DNA from: Actinomadura spongiicola
GTDB lineage: Bacteria; Actinomycetota; Actinomycetes; Streptosporangiales; Streptosporangiaceae
DNA: 64,000 nt
Reading direction: 5' to 3'
Assembly (NCBI RefSeq): GCF_003432485.1
Contig: NZ_QVNQ01000005.1
Span: 434,001 to 498,000 of the forward strand
Below, one piece after another: positions 24,608-33,122 of the stretch. Below the pieces are notes generated by a model that saw only the letters and a list, made by a program, of their open reading frames with translations, searched no databases and was not told the DNA's origin. The translations under genes and the position numbers were made by a program. Every line of letters starts with the position of its first letter. Position 1 is the stretch's first letter.

Positions 24608-25564
24608 GTGAACGACGACACGAAAGGCAAGCCGATGAAACTGAGCGACGAGATCGCTCTGGAGGTGGACGGCCTGCGCATGCGCTACGGGACCAACGAC
24701 GTCCTCAAGGACGTGACGTTCCGGGCCCACCGGGGAGAAGTGCTCGCCCTGCTCGGCCCGAACGGGGCGGGCAAGACCACCACGATCGAGATCCTGGAGG
24801 GGTTCCGCGGACGCTCGGGGGGACGGGTCGAGGTCCTCGGGGCCGATCCACCGCACGGCGACGAGTCGTGGCGGGCCCGGATCGGCATCGTCCTCCAGTC
24901 CTGGCGCGATCATGGAAAATGGCGGGTGCGGGAGCTGCTGGCGCATCTGGGGTCGTACTATGCCGCCTATTCCACCGACAAGATCACGCGCCCGTGGGAC
25001 ACCGCGGACCTGATCGAGCATGTGGGCCTGACCGATCAGGGCGACAAGCAGGTCCGGATGCTGTCGGGCGGGCAGCGGCGGCGCCTGGACGTGGCGATCG
25101 GCGTGGTCGGACGCCCCGAGATGCTGTTCCTCGACGAACCCACCGCCGGCTTCGACCCGGAGGCGCGGCGCGCGTTCCACGATCTGATCCTCGGGCTGGC
25201 CGCATCGGGCGAGACCACGATCATGCTCACCACGCACGACCTGGCGGAGGCGGAGAAGCTCGCCGACCGCATCATGATCCTCAATGAGGGACGGATCGTC
25301 GCCGACGGCACCCCGGGTGAACTCGCCGAGCAGTTCGTCGGCGAGGACGAGGTGCGCTGGACCTTGGACGGCCAGCGGTACGTGCGGTCGACGCGTGCGT
25401 CGACCCGGTTCGTCCACGAGCTGTTCAAGACGCACGGCGACGCGATCAACGACCTGGTGGTCCGCCCCTCGTCGCTGGAGGACACCTACCTCTCGCTCGT
25501 GCGCAAGGCCGAGTCGACACACGATCCGGCCATCGGCGCCGGGGTGAAGGAGCCGGCGCGATGA
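24608..25564 (+). CDS. ABC transporter ATP-binding protein, DrrA-like
   Basis: This 318-residue ATPase of the antibiotic/lipid export type has Walker A GPNGAGKTT (about 58-66), a Q-loop near LQSWRD, signature LSGGQRRRLDVA, Walker B EMLFLDEPTAGFDPEA and the switch His in TTHDL. A C-terminal extension is typical of DrrA-like proteins. It overlaps the permease start (ATGA). At the left edge of an NRPS cluster it is a good candidate for self-resistance or product export, which is inferred from position. Confidence 0.85.
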   Translation: MNDDTKGKPMKLSDEIALEVDGLRMRYGTNDVLKDVTFRAHRGEVLALLGPNGAGKTTTIEILEGFRGRSGGRVEVLGADPPHGDESWRARIGIVLQSWRDHGKWRVRELLAHLGSYYAAYSTDKITRPWDTADLIEHVGLTDQGDKQVRMLSGGQRRRLDVAIGVVGRPEMLFLDEPTAGFDPEARRAFHDLILGLAASGETTIMLTTHDLAEAEKLADRIMILNEGRIVADGTPGELAEQFVGEDEVRWTLDGQRYVRSTRASTRFVHELFKTHGDAINDLVVRPSSLEDTYLSLVRKAESTHDPAIGAGVKEPAR

Positions 25565-26406
25565 CCCCCTCCGTCATGGTGATCCGCTCGGGCACCCGAC
25601 GCGGGCTGATCGAACTCCGCCAGGCGTTCGCGGGCTTCGAGCTGATCAACCAGCTGCTGTGGCCGGTGGCGACGCTGGTCGCGGTCTTCTTCCTCCGCGA
25701 CCGGGAGTTCCGGGACACCGGGTTCGAGCTGGGCACCCTCGTCATGCCCAGCGTCCTCGGCATGTTCATCGCGCTCGGCATGATCCTGGTGATCCAGTAC
25801 CTCACGGTGGAGCGCGAGGACGGCACGCTGCTGCGAGCGAAGACCCTCCCCCACGGCATCCGCGGCTACTTCATCGGCAAGCTCGTCACCACATCGGGAT
25901 GCATCCTGGTGTACCTGATGATCCTGCTCGTCCCCGGAGCCTTCATCGTCGACGGGTTGAGGCTCGGCACCGCCGGTTCCTGGCTCACGCTGGCGTGGGT
26001 GCTGGCACTCGGGCTGGTGGCCACGCAGTCGATCGGGTCCGTGCTCGGCGCACTGATCTCCAACCCGCGCGGGGCGGGTGTGATGTCGGTACCGGTCATG
26101 GCACTGATCGGGATCTCCGGGATCTTCTACCCGATCACGTCGCTGCCCGACTGGCTCCAGGCGATCGCACAGGTCTTCCCGATCTACTGGCTCGGCCTGG
26201 GCATGCGGTCGGCGCTGTTGCCGGACGACATGGCCGCCGTCGAACTCCACCACTCCTGGCGCCACCTGGAGACCTTCGGGGTCCTCGGGGCATGGGCCGC
26301 GATCGGCCTGGTCCTCGCGCCGATCGTGCTGCGCCGGATGGCACGGCGCGAGTCCGGCTCCCGCGTCGCCGAGTACCGCGAAAAGGCCCTGCAACGCGTC
26401 GGATAG
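25561..26406 (+). CDS. ABC-2 type transporter permease, DrrB-like
   Basis: This 281-residue integral membrane protein has six predicted helices and the ABC-2 type conserved C-terminal segment (GISGIFYPITSLPDWLQAIAQVFPIYWLG). With the preceding ATPase it would form an exporter of two permeases and two ATPases. Its start overlaps the ATPase stop. A perfect hairpin follows 33 bases after the stop, so the operon ends here. Confidence 0.85.
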   Translation: MTPSVMVIRSGTRRGLIELRQAFAGFELINQLLWPVATLVAVFFLRDREFRDTGFELGTLVMPSVLGMFIALGMILVIQYLTVEREDGTLLRAKTLPHGIRGYFIGKLVTTSGCILVYLMILLVPGAFIVDGLRLGTAGSWLTLAWVLALGLVATQSIGSVLGALISNPRGAGVMSVPVMALIGISGIFYPITSLPDWLQAIAQVFPIYWLGLGMRSALLPDDMAAVELHHSWRHLETFGVLGAWAAIGLVLAPIVLRRMARRESGSRVAEYREKALQRVG

Positions 26407-26438
26407 GAGCAGCCGCACCCCCATCGACCTCACGATTT

Positions 26439-26477
26439 CGAATCGCCGCTCCACCCGTCCCCCGGAGCGGCGATTCG
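26439..26477 (+). terminator. Strong hairpin terminator after the ABC exporter operon
   Basis: A perfect 14-base-pair stem (26439-26452 with 26464-26477, core GAATCGCCGCTCC) encloses an 11-base loop. It is followed by CATCCCCTTTATCCTGTT. It lies directly after the permease gene and insulates the exporter from the NRPS operon. Confidence 0.7.
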
Positions 26478-26917
26478 GCATCCCCTTTATCCTGTTAACA
26501 ATTACTCAGAACACCCTCGTCCGCGCCGCGACATCGCCTCCCCACCACCATTCGGACACCGAAAGGCGGCCACTCTCGGCCATTTTCTGGCACACCGAAA
26601 CGATCTCAACGTAGCATCAGATGGATAACGACGGCGGTTTCGAAGGCCCTCCAAACCGTCATGCGACGAGCCCAAGGGAAGCCACCCTTACGGAGGGTAT
26701 CCCCTGAGCCACCGAAAGTGCCGTTGCCACGGGGAAACACTATGGTGTCGAGGCCGAAATCCACTTGGCCGGCGCATGCCGAGTCATTCGGCATGCCAGC
26801 GGCGCGACCGCTCGAATACATCGCGGACCGTAGCCGCGCGCACACACGACTTTCCAGTCGCCCGCAATTCAGTGTCGCTTTTAACATCAGCAGTCCTACT
26901 GAGCCAGAAGGTGCACA
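26478..26917. promoter_or_regulatory. Long untranslated region upstream of the response regulator
   Basis: This stretch of about 440 bases is noticeably less GC-rich than the neighbouring genes and has no convincing gene on either strand. It should hold the promoter of the rightward biosynthetic operon. I could not find a convincing -35/-10 pair or a ribosome binding site better than a weak purine stretch before 26,918. Such long, AT-richer leaders are usual for cluster regulators. Confidence 0.4.
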
Positions 26918-27532
26918 ATGCGGGCATTGAAAGTGCTCGTCGCCGACGACCAGCACATGGTCCGCGGGGCTCTCGTCGCCCTGCTCGAAACCGAACCCGA
27001 TCTCAGCGTGGTGGCCAGCGTGGGGCGCGGCGATCTCGTCATCCCGTCCGCCCGGGAGTGCCGGCCCGACGTAGCGATCATGGAGCTCGACATTTCGAGC
27101 GTCGACGGCCTGTCACTCGCGGCCAGGATGCACGAGACGCTCCCCTCGTGTCGAACGATGATCCTGACCGGGCTGGCTCGACCTGGCGTCGCGAGACGGG
27201 CGCTCGCCGCCAAAGTGGCAGGTGTCCTGCTCAAGACCGCTCCTTCGGAACGCCTCGCGGAGGCCGTCCGCGAGATCGCCTCGGGCCGGCACTTCATGGA
27301 CCCGCAGCTGGCCACGCTCGCCTGGGCGGCCGGCGACAATCCCCTGTCGGGCCGCGAGGTCGAGGTCCTGAAGCATGTCGCGCAGGGGGCCGAGCCCATC
27401 GAGATAGCCGCCGCCCTTCAGTTATCCGTCGGCACCATACGCAATTACCTGACAGCAGTGGTGTCGAAACTGAACGCGCGTAACAAGGTGGACGCCGTCC
27501 GCATTGCCACCGAGGCCGGCTGGATATCCTGA
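26918..27532 (+). CDS. NarL/LuxR-type response regulator with Glu at the phosphorylation site
   Basis: This 204-residue protein has a receiver domain (about 4-120) and a LuxR-type HTH (about 140-200, PLSGREVEVLKHVAQGAEPIEIAAAL ... VGTIRNYL). The acidic pair D10-D11, the conserved Thr and the Lys (LLKTAP) are present. The phospho-acceptor position (PDVAIMELD) is Glu56 instead of Asp, so it should not be phosphorylated normally and may be locked in an active-like state. No sensor kinase is adjacent. It stands at the head of the biosynthetic operon and probably activates it. Confidence 0.85.
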   Translation: MRALKVLVADDQHMVRGALVALLETEPDLSVVASVGRGDLVIPSARECRPDVAIMELDISSVDGLSLAARMHETLPSCRTMILTGLARPGVARRALAAKVAGVLLKTAPSERLAEAVREIASGRHFMDPQLATLAWAAGDNPLSGREVEVLKHVAQGAEPIEIAAALQLSVGTIRNYLTAVVSKLNARNKVDAVRIATEAGWIS

Positions 27533-27789
27533 CCGATCCCGGCTGTCCACGGCGCTCCGACCGCCCTTCCCCCCGTACTATGGTCAATCGTCGCCTTCAG
27601 CAGTACGGTGACCGCGTTCACGAGTACCAGAAGAATCGGTCACCTCGACCGGAGCCCGCACCGGATGCTGACCGTCGACATCGCTCTCCCCGGCTCACAC
27701 GGCCTCTTGTCCCGTCGCCAGGACAAAGCGGCGGATCCTTATGGACGAACAGGAGGACCAGCCGTCCGGGAGAACAGAAGGAGCGTCCC

Positions 27790-28497
27790 ATGTTCGTTCC
27801 TCACGCCTACCGCGAACCCGACGAGTCCTGGATGCATGACCTGGTCCACGGGAATCCCCTGGCTCAATTGGTGAGCAACGGAAAGGGACCGGAACCGCCC
27901 TGGATGACTCATGTGCCGATCATCGTGGATCCGCACGCGTCCCGGCCCCCCGGCGATCTGAGCGGACTCACGTTGTGGGGCCACATGAATAGGGAGAACC
28001 CCCACTGGAGCGCACTGGGAACGGCCGCTCCCGTGGTGGTCGCGTTCACCGGGCCGCACGCCTATGTGTCGCCCGCCGTGTACGGATCCACGCCCACCGC
28101 GCCCACCTGGGACTTCACCGCCGTCCACGCGCACGGAACGCTGCACAAGGTCGACAGCGCCGACGAGACCCTGGCGACGGTTCTGGAGACCGTACGGACA
28201 TTCGAGAGCCGGTTCGGGGCCGGGTGGTCCATGACGGATTCCCTCGGGTACTTCCGGCGGATCCTGCCCGGTGTGGGTGCCTTCCGGGTGGCGGTCACCC
28301 GGGCCGACGGGATGTTCAAGCTCAGCCAGGAGCAGTCCCCGCAGATCCGCGGGCGTGTGCGGGACGCGTTCGCGCAGCGGGCGTGCACCCACCACCGCGC
28401 CATCGCGTCGCTGATGGACCGCCTGGAGCCAAAGGCCGGCGACCTCGCCGAGGCCTGCTCCTCCCCTGCCCCGCCGTCCCTTCCGCGCACGGACTAG
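27790..28497 (+). CDS. PaiB/KtzT-like protein, probable piperazate synthase
   Basis: This 235-residue protein matches the PaiB-like family, often labelled FMN-binding negative regulator. KtzT of the kutzneride pathway belongs to this family. KtzT is a haem enzyme that closes N5-hydroxy-ornithine to piperazic acid by N-N bond formation. Conserved blocks include MFVPHAYREP, NPLAQLVSNG, THVPIIVDP, LWGHMNRENPHW, GPHAYVSPAVY and YFRRILPGVGAFRV. A lysine/ornithine N-hydroxylase (41,251-42,543) and a piperazate-like adenylation code in the NRPS support this call over a regulator. The ATG at 27790 begins the conserved fold. Confidence 0.8.
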   Translation: MFVPHAYREPDESWMHDLVHGNPLAQLVSNGKGPEPPWMTHVPIIVDPHASRPPGDLSGLTLWGHMNRENPHWSALGTAAPVVVAFTGPHAYVSPAVYGSTPTAPTWDFTAVHAHGTLHKVDSADETLATVLETVRTFESRFGAGWSMTDSLGYFRRILPGVGAFRVAVTRADGMFKLSQEQSPQIRGRVRDAFAQRACTHHRAIASLMDRLEPKAGDLAEACSSPAPPSLPRTD

Positions 28498-28506
28498 CGA
28501 GGAACC

Positions 28507-29205
28507 ATGACCGCAGAACCACGTCCACTGGTCTGCCTCCCCTTCGCGGGGAGCGGGGCGGGCTTCTACCGCGCCTGGAGCAGGAGGCCGGGCCACGGGG
28601 TCCCCGTGGTCCCGGTGCAGTTGCCGGGCCGTGAGGAGCTCTTCTCCGAGGAACCGTTCACCGATGTGGCCGATGCCGCGGCGAGCCTCGCCCCCCGGGT
28701 CGCCGAGCTCATCGCGGGCGCCCCCCAGTTCGCGATCTTCGGTCACAGCCTCGGAGCCGTGCTGTCGTACGAGATCGCCCGTGAGCTCCGCCGGCTCGGC
28801 CGGCCCGGTCTCGCCCACCTGTACGTCAGCGGCTCCCCCGGCCCCTGGACCGGGCGCGACGACCGGGCGACGGGTCTCGGCGACGAGGAGTTCCTTAAAC
28901 GCGTCCAGGAGTTCGCCGGTTACCGGCACGCGGCCTTCGACGACCCCTCGCTACGGGAGTTGCTCCTGCCCGCGTTGCGCGCGGACGTCGCCATGCACGA
29001 GAACTACAAGCCGTCCTCCAACGAGCCGCTCGACGTTCCGGTGACCTCGTTGCGCGGCGCCGACGACGCCCTCGTGACCGCGCGGGAAGCGCGGGAGTGG
29101 CGCAAGATCACTTGGGGGCCGTTCTCCTACCGGGAACTCCCCGGGGGTCACATGTACCTGGCCGACGCACCGGACGTGCTCCTGCGCGCCCTCGCCCGCG
29201 ACTAG
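28507..29205 (+). CDS. Type II thioesterase
   Basis: This 232-residue alpha/beta hydrolase is of the free-standing editing type used with NRPS and PKS lines. It has the nucleophile elbow GHSLG with Ser81, the Asp in the strand near RGADD, and the His in GGHMYL close to the C-terminus. It removes misprimed or stalled groups from carrier domains. It lies 9 bases after the piperazate synthase gene. A second type II thioesterase occurs at 62,027. Confidence 0.88.
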   Translation: MTAEPRPLVCLPFAGSGAGFYRAWSRRPGHGVPVVPVQLPGREELFSEEPFTDVADAAASLAPRVAELIAGAPQFAIFGHSLGAVLSYEIARELRRLGRPGLAHLYVSGSPGPWTGRDDRATGLGDEEFLKRVQEFAGYRHAAFDDPSLRELLLPALRADVAMHENYKPSSNEPLDVPVTSLRGADDALVTAREAREWRKITWGPFSYRELPGGHMYLADAPDVLLRALARD

Positions 29206-29223
29206 GCCGGCGGACACGGGCTC

Positions 29224-30054
29224 ATGAGCAGGTCACTGGAGGGCAGGGCCATCGTGATCACGGGTGCCGCCCGCGGGATCGGCCGCGAATGCGCCGTCCG
29301 GTTCGCCCGCGAGGGCGCCGACCTCGCGCTCTTCGACATCGGCGAGGACCTGGTGGGCGTGGGCTATCCGCTGGGCGCACGCGAGCAGCTCGCCCACACC
29401 GCCGAGCTCTGCGAAGCGGACGGTGCCGCGGTCGTCACCGCGGCGGTCGACGTGCGCGACCCGACCGGGGTCCCGGCCGCGGTCGGCGCGGCGCTGGAGC
29501 GCTTCGGCGCCATCGACGGTCTGGTCAACAACGCGGGCATCGCGGCGCCGGCGGGCGTCGCGGTCCACGAGATGAGCGAGGCCGACTGGGCGCTGATGCT
29601 CGACGTGGACCTGTCCGGCGCCTGGCGGATGATCAAAGCCGTGGCGCCGGGCATGGTGGAACGCCGGAGCGGGAGCATCGTCAACGTCTCCTCGACGGCG
29701 GGGCTCGTCGGCTACCGCCATTTCAGCGGTTACGTGGCCGCCAAGCACGGGCTCATCGGGCTGACCAAGGCGGCGGCGCTGGACTACGCGCCGCACCGGG
29801 TGCGGGTCAACGCGCTGTGCCCCGGCTCAGTGCGCGACGACCCGCTGGTCGAGGGCCGGATGCTCGTGGAGATCGCGCGTTCGCTGAAGCTGCCGGACGA
29901 GGAGTACGAGCAGGTCTTCCTGCGTGACCAGCCGATGAACGCGCTCGTCGAGCCCGGCGACGTCGCGAGCGCCGCGCTGTGGCTGACCGGCGACGGCTCA
30001 TGCCGGGTGACCGGCACGGTACTGACCGTCGACGCGGGGTTCACCAGCAGATGA
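29224..30054 (+). CDS. SDR oxidoreductase with mycofactocin-type insertion
   Basis: This 276-residue short-chain dehydrogenase has TGAARGIG (14-21), NNAG near 102, Ser in VSST and YVAAK. After the second beta strand it carries an extra segment (FDIGEDLVGVGYPLGAREQLAHT, about 38-60) like that of mycofactocin-associated SDRs, which hold NAD(H) non-exchangeably. The stop overlaps the start of the free-standing adenylation gene (ATGA), so its substrate may be a carrier-bound or building-block hydroxy compound. That role is an inference. Confidence 0.8.
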   Translation: MSRSLEGRAIVITGAARGIGRECAVRFAREGADLALFDIGEDLVGVGYPLGAREQLAHTAELCEADGAAVVTAAVDVRDPTGVPAAVGAALERFGAIDGLVNNAGIAAPAGVAVHEMSEADWALMLDVDLSGAWRMIKAVAPGMVERRSGSIVNVSSTAGLVGYRHFSGYVAAKHGLIGLTKAAALDYAPHRVRVNALCPGSVRDDPLVEGRMLVEIARSLKLPDEEYEQVFLRDQPMNALVEPGDVASAALWLTGDGSCRVTGTVLTVDAGFTSR

Positions 30055-33047
30055 CCGCGCATCCGCTCCGACAGGGCAGGGGATCGAACATGGCGACGAC
30101 CACGGCACCCACGGACCCGGCCTGCCAGGACGTGCCGCCCGCGGCCTCGCTCGCACGGGTGGCGGCGTTCCGCCGGCCGCTTCCCGCGGAGGGCCGCGCC
30201 TGCCACGCCCTCATCGCGCGGCTGCCCGGCCCGCCACCCGCCCCTCTGGCCGCCGGCCGGTTGGACGGCGTGCTGCGGAGCTGGCTCGGCCCGACCTGGG
30301 CACGCCTCTGGGAGACCCGCGTCCCGGCGCCGTACGACGCGCCGGCGAGCCGTGAGCGGATGCGACGCGAGGCGCTGCGCCCGGTACACGACGAGCGCTC
30401 CCCACTGCGCGCGGTGCTGCTGCGGTATTCCGACGGCTCCGCGGACCTCGTGCTCGTGGCCCTCCGCTCCCGGGTTCCCCGTGCCGTACTCGACGAGATC
30501 GTCGACGTGGCGTCCGGCGGAGCGCCACCGGTGGCGCCGTCCGTCCCGCCGGTCGAGCCCGGGACGCCGTGGTGGTCCCGCCTCGACCGGAAACTCGGCG
30601 ATCCAGGCCGCGCCGGGACGGTCGATGTCCGCCCGCTCGACCTGCCCCGGCTCCACCCCGGCCTGGAGCGTGTGCTGGTCGGTGCCCTCGCCCTCGCTCA
30701 ATCCAGGTACTCGGGCGAGGGGACCGCGCGGCTGGGACTGATCGACACGGACGGCCACCGGTACGAACCGGCCGTCGTGGAGATGAACCCGATCGACGAG
30801 GAGGAAGGCACGACGCGCTTTCTCGCCCGGGTCGGCGCCGCACTCGACGCCGCCCGCGGCGGCGCATCCGGCTCGGCGTCCAGCTCGGGAGAGCCCTTCC
30901 CCGAACTCGGCGTCGTGTTCTCCAGCGGTCCCGCCGACCGCGTCCACCTGCCCTTCCTCGCACCGCCGTTCCCCTTGACCGTGCAGGTCGCCCAGCGGCA
31001 CGACGGCCCGCCGGAGGCGTGCTGCTGGGTCGGCGAAGGAGCGGTCTCCGCGACCTTCCGCGCGTGTGTCGAGCGGCTCGCCCACCGGTTCGCGAAGGCT
31101 CCCGGAGCACCGGCGCTGGCCACGATCCCCCTCATGGACGCGGGCGAGACGGCCAGGGTCCTGCGGCTCGGCGGAAGCGCCGGACCGCCTTCCCGCACCG
31201 GCGGCACGCGCATCGACCGGCGATTCGAGGAGATGGCGCGCCGGAGGCCGGACGTCGTGGCGGTCGTGGACGACGGGGGGACGCTCACCTACCGGCGGCT
31301 CGACGAGCGAGCGGATGCCGTCGCGGCCGGACTGCGCGCCCTCGGGCTTCCCCCGGCCGGCCGGGTCGGCGTGTGCCTGGAGCGCGACGCGTCCCTCATC
31401 ATCGCCATGCTCGGCGTCCTCAAGGCCGGGCACGCGTACGTTCCCATGGACCCGCACCATCCACGGGAGCGGCTGGGGTACGTCACCGACGACGCCGGGC
31501 TCCCGGTGGTCATCGCCGGCTCCGGAAGCCTCCCGGCGATCCCCGGCGTCCGGGCGTTCAGCCTCGGCGACCTCGAGGACCTGGGTGAGAACGGTGGCGC
31601 CGGCGCGGGCGGCGGCTCCGCCGGCCCCGACGACCGGTCCGCCGACGATCCCGCCTACGTGATCTACACGTCAGGGTCGACGGGCCGCCCCAAGGGGGTG
31701 GTCGTTCCGCACCGGAACGTGGGCGCCCTTCTGGACGCCACCGCCGAGGACTTCGCGCTCGGCACGGGCGACGTCTGGACGCTCTTCCATTCCAGCGCGT
31801 TCGACTTCTCGGTGTGGGAGATCTGGGGCTGCCTCCTCACCGGCGGGCGGCTCGTCGTCGTCCCGTACTGGACGGCACGCGACGCGGACGCCTTCCGGAG
31901 CCTGCTCGCCGAGCAGCGGATCACGATACTCAACCAGACCCCGTCGGCCTTCTCTCACCTGGTCCGGGCGGACCGGCGGGCCCGGGACGACCTCTCCGTC
32001 CGGCTGCTGGTCTTCGGCGGCGAGCCGCTGGACGCGCGCCTCCTCGCCCCCTGGTTCGCCCGGTACTCCCCGGCGCGGTGCCGAGTGGTGAACATGTTCG
32101 GGATCACCGAGACGACCGTGCACGTCACCGCGCATCCGGTCACCCCCGCCGACGCGGTCGCCGGCTCCCGGTCGGTCGGGCGGGCGCTGCCCGGCTGGAC
32201 GATCTCCGTCCGCGACCTGCGCGGGCGGGTGCTGCCTCCGGGCGCGGCAGGCGAGATCCACGTCGGCGGCGCCGGAGTCGCGGACGGCTATCTGGGCAGG
32301 CCCGGGCTGACGGCGGAGCGGTTCGTCCCCGACGGCGTCACCGGCGAGCGGCTCTACCGCAGCGGCGACAGGGGCCGGCTGCTCCCCGACGGCCGCCTGG
32401 AGCACCTGGGGCGGCTCGACGACCAGGTCAAGATCCGCGGCCACCGTGTCGAACTCGGGGAGATACGGTCGGCGCTGGCCGCCGATCCCCGGGTGGTCGC
32501 GGCCGTGGTCACCGTTCGCCGGGCGCCCGCGGACGATCCCGCGGGCACCCGCGTCGACGGGTACGTCGTGCTCGCCGAGACCTGCGATCCGCGGCACGTC
32601 CTCGCCGACGTCCGCCGGGTCCTGCCCGACTACATGGTGCCGGCGACGCTCACCGCGATCCCGGAGATCCCGCTCACCGCCAACGGCAAACCGGACCTGG
32701 CACGGCTCCCGCCGCCCGCCGCCCGCCCGGTCCCCGCGCCGACCGGCCGGATGGACGGCCCGGACGGCGGCGCGGAGGGACCGAACGGTGGGATCGGCCC
32801 CGGCGGCCCCGCGGCGGAGATCCTCGGCATCTGGAGCCGCTGCCTGGGCGTCGCCGTGACCGGCGACGACAACTTCTTCGAACTGGGCGGCAATTCCCTG
32901 CTGGTGCTCCAGGCCATCACCGCCATGCGCGAAAAGGGACTGCCCGAGATCAGCGTCCGGGACTTCTACGCCAACTCGACGGCTCACCGCCTCATCAGCC
33001 TGGTGGAAGCGCGGCGCCGCGGCGAGGAGGCCGAAGCGATTCCTTGA
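30051..33047 (+). CDS. Free-standing NRPS protein: degenerate C-like, A (Thr-like), T
   Basis: This protein of about 998 residues has an N-terminal region of about 360 residues that looks like a decayed condensation-type domain. The segment LVLVALRSRVPR stands where HHxxxDG should be. An A domain follows (about 385-880, YTSGSTGRPKG, YRSGDRGRL, NGKPD) and then a T domain with the pantetheine Ser near 949 (LGGNSL). My reading of the specificity residues is DFWNVGMVHK, matching threonine codes. It probably activates Thr and hands it in trans to a module lacking a working A domain. The start is the ATGA overlap at 30051; ATG 30090 behind AGGGGA is the alternative. Confidence 0.85.
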   Translation: MTAHPLRQGRGSNMATTTAPTDPACQDVPPAASLARVAAFRRPLPAEGRACHALIARLPGPPPAPLAAGRLDGVLRSWLGPTWARLWETRVPAPYDAPASRERMRREALRPVHDERSPLRAVLLRYSDGSADLVLVALRSRVPRAVLDEIVDVASGGAPPVAPSVPPVEPGTPWWSRLDRKLGDPGRAGTVDVRPLDLPRLHPGLERVLVGALALAQSRYSGEGTARLGLIDTDGHRYEPAVVEMNPIDEEEGTTRFLARVGAALDAARGGASGSASSSGEPFPELGVVFSSGPADRVHLPFLAPPFPLTVQVAQRHDGPPEACCWVGEGAVSATFRACVERLAHRFAKAPGAPALATIPLMDAGETARVLRLGGSAGPPSRTGGTRIDRRFEEMARRRPDVVAVVDDGGTLTYRRLDERADAVAAGLRALGLPPAGRVGVCLERDASLIIAMLGVLKAGHAYVPMDPHHPRERLGYVTDDAGLPVVIAGSGSLPAIPGVRAFSLGDLEDLGENGGAGAGGGSAGPDDRSADDPAYVIYTSGSTGRPKGVVVPHRNVGALLDATAEDFALGTGDVWTLFHSSAFDFSVWEIWGCLLTGGRLVVVPYWTARDADAFRSLLAEQRITILNQTPSAFSHLVRADRRARDDLSVRLLVFGGEPLDARLLAPWFARYSPARCRVVNMFGITETTVHVTAHPVTPADAVAGSRSVGRALPGWTISVRDLRGRVLPPGAAGEIHVGGAGVADGYLGRPGLTAERFVPDGVTGERLYRSGDRGRLLPDGRLEHLGRLDDQVKIRGHRVELGEIRSALAADPRVVAAVVTVRRAPADDPAGTRVDGYVVLAETCDPRHVLADVRRVLPDYMVPATLTAIPEIPLTANGKPDLARLPPPAARPVPAPTGRMDGPDGGAEGPNGGIGPGGPAAEILGIWSRCLGVAVTGDDNFFELGGNSLLVLQAITAMREKGLPEISVRDFYANSTAHRLISLVEARRRGEEAEAIP

Positions 33048-33122
33048 CATGGGGAAAGCGCCGCTGAACCATCGACCGTGACTCGAATTTCCGGAACCTC
33101 CCATGAAAGGTCGTACTCGGAA

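Noticed and set aside
26661..26930. An 89-codon frame upstream of the response regulator
   Set aside because: It has no ribosome binding site, atypical codon use and an overlap with the regulator start. The region looks like a long leader.
27790..28497. Calling the PaiB-like gene a transcriptional regulator
   Set aside because: No DNA-binding domain is visible. The KtzT relationship plus the ornithine N-hydroxylase and the piperazate-like code make an enzyme more likely.
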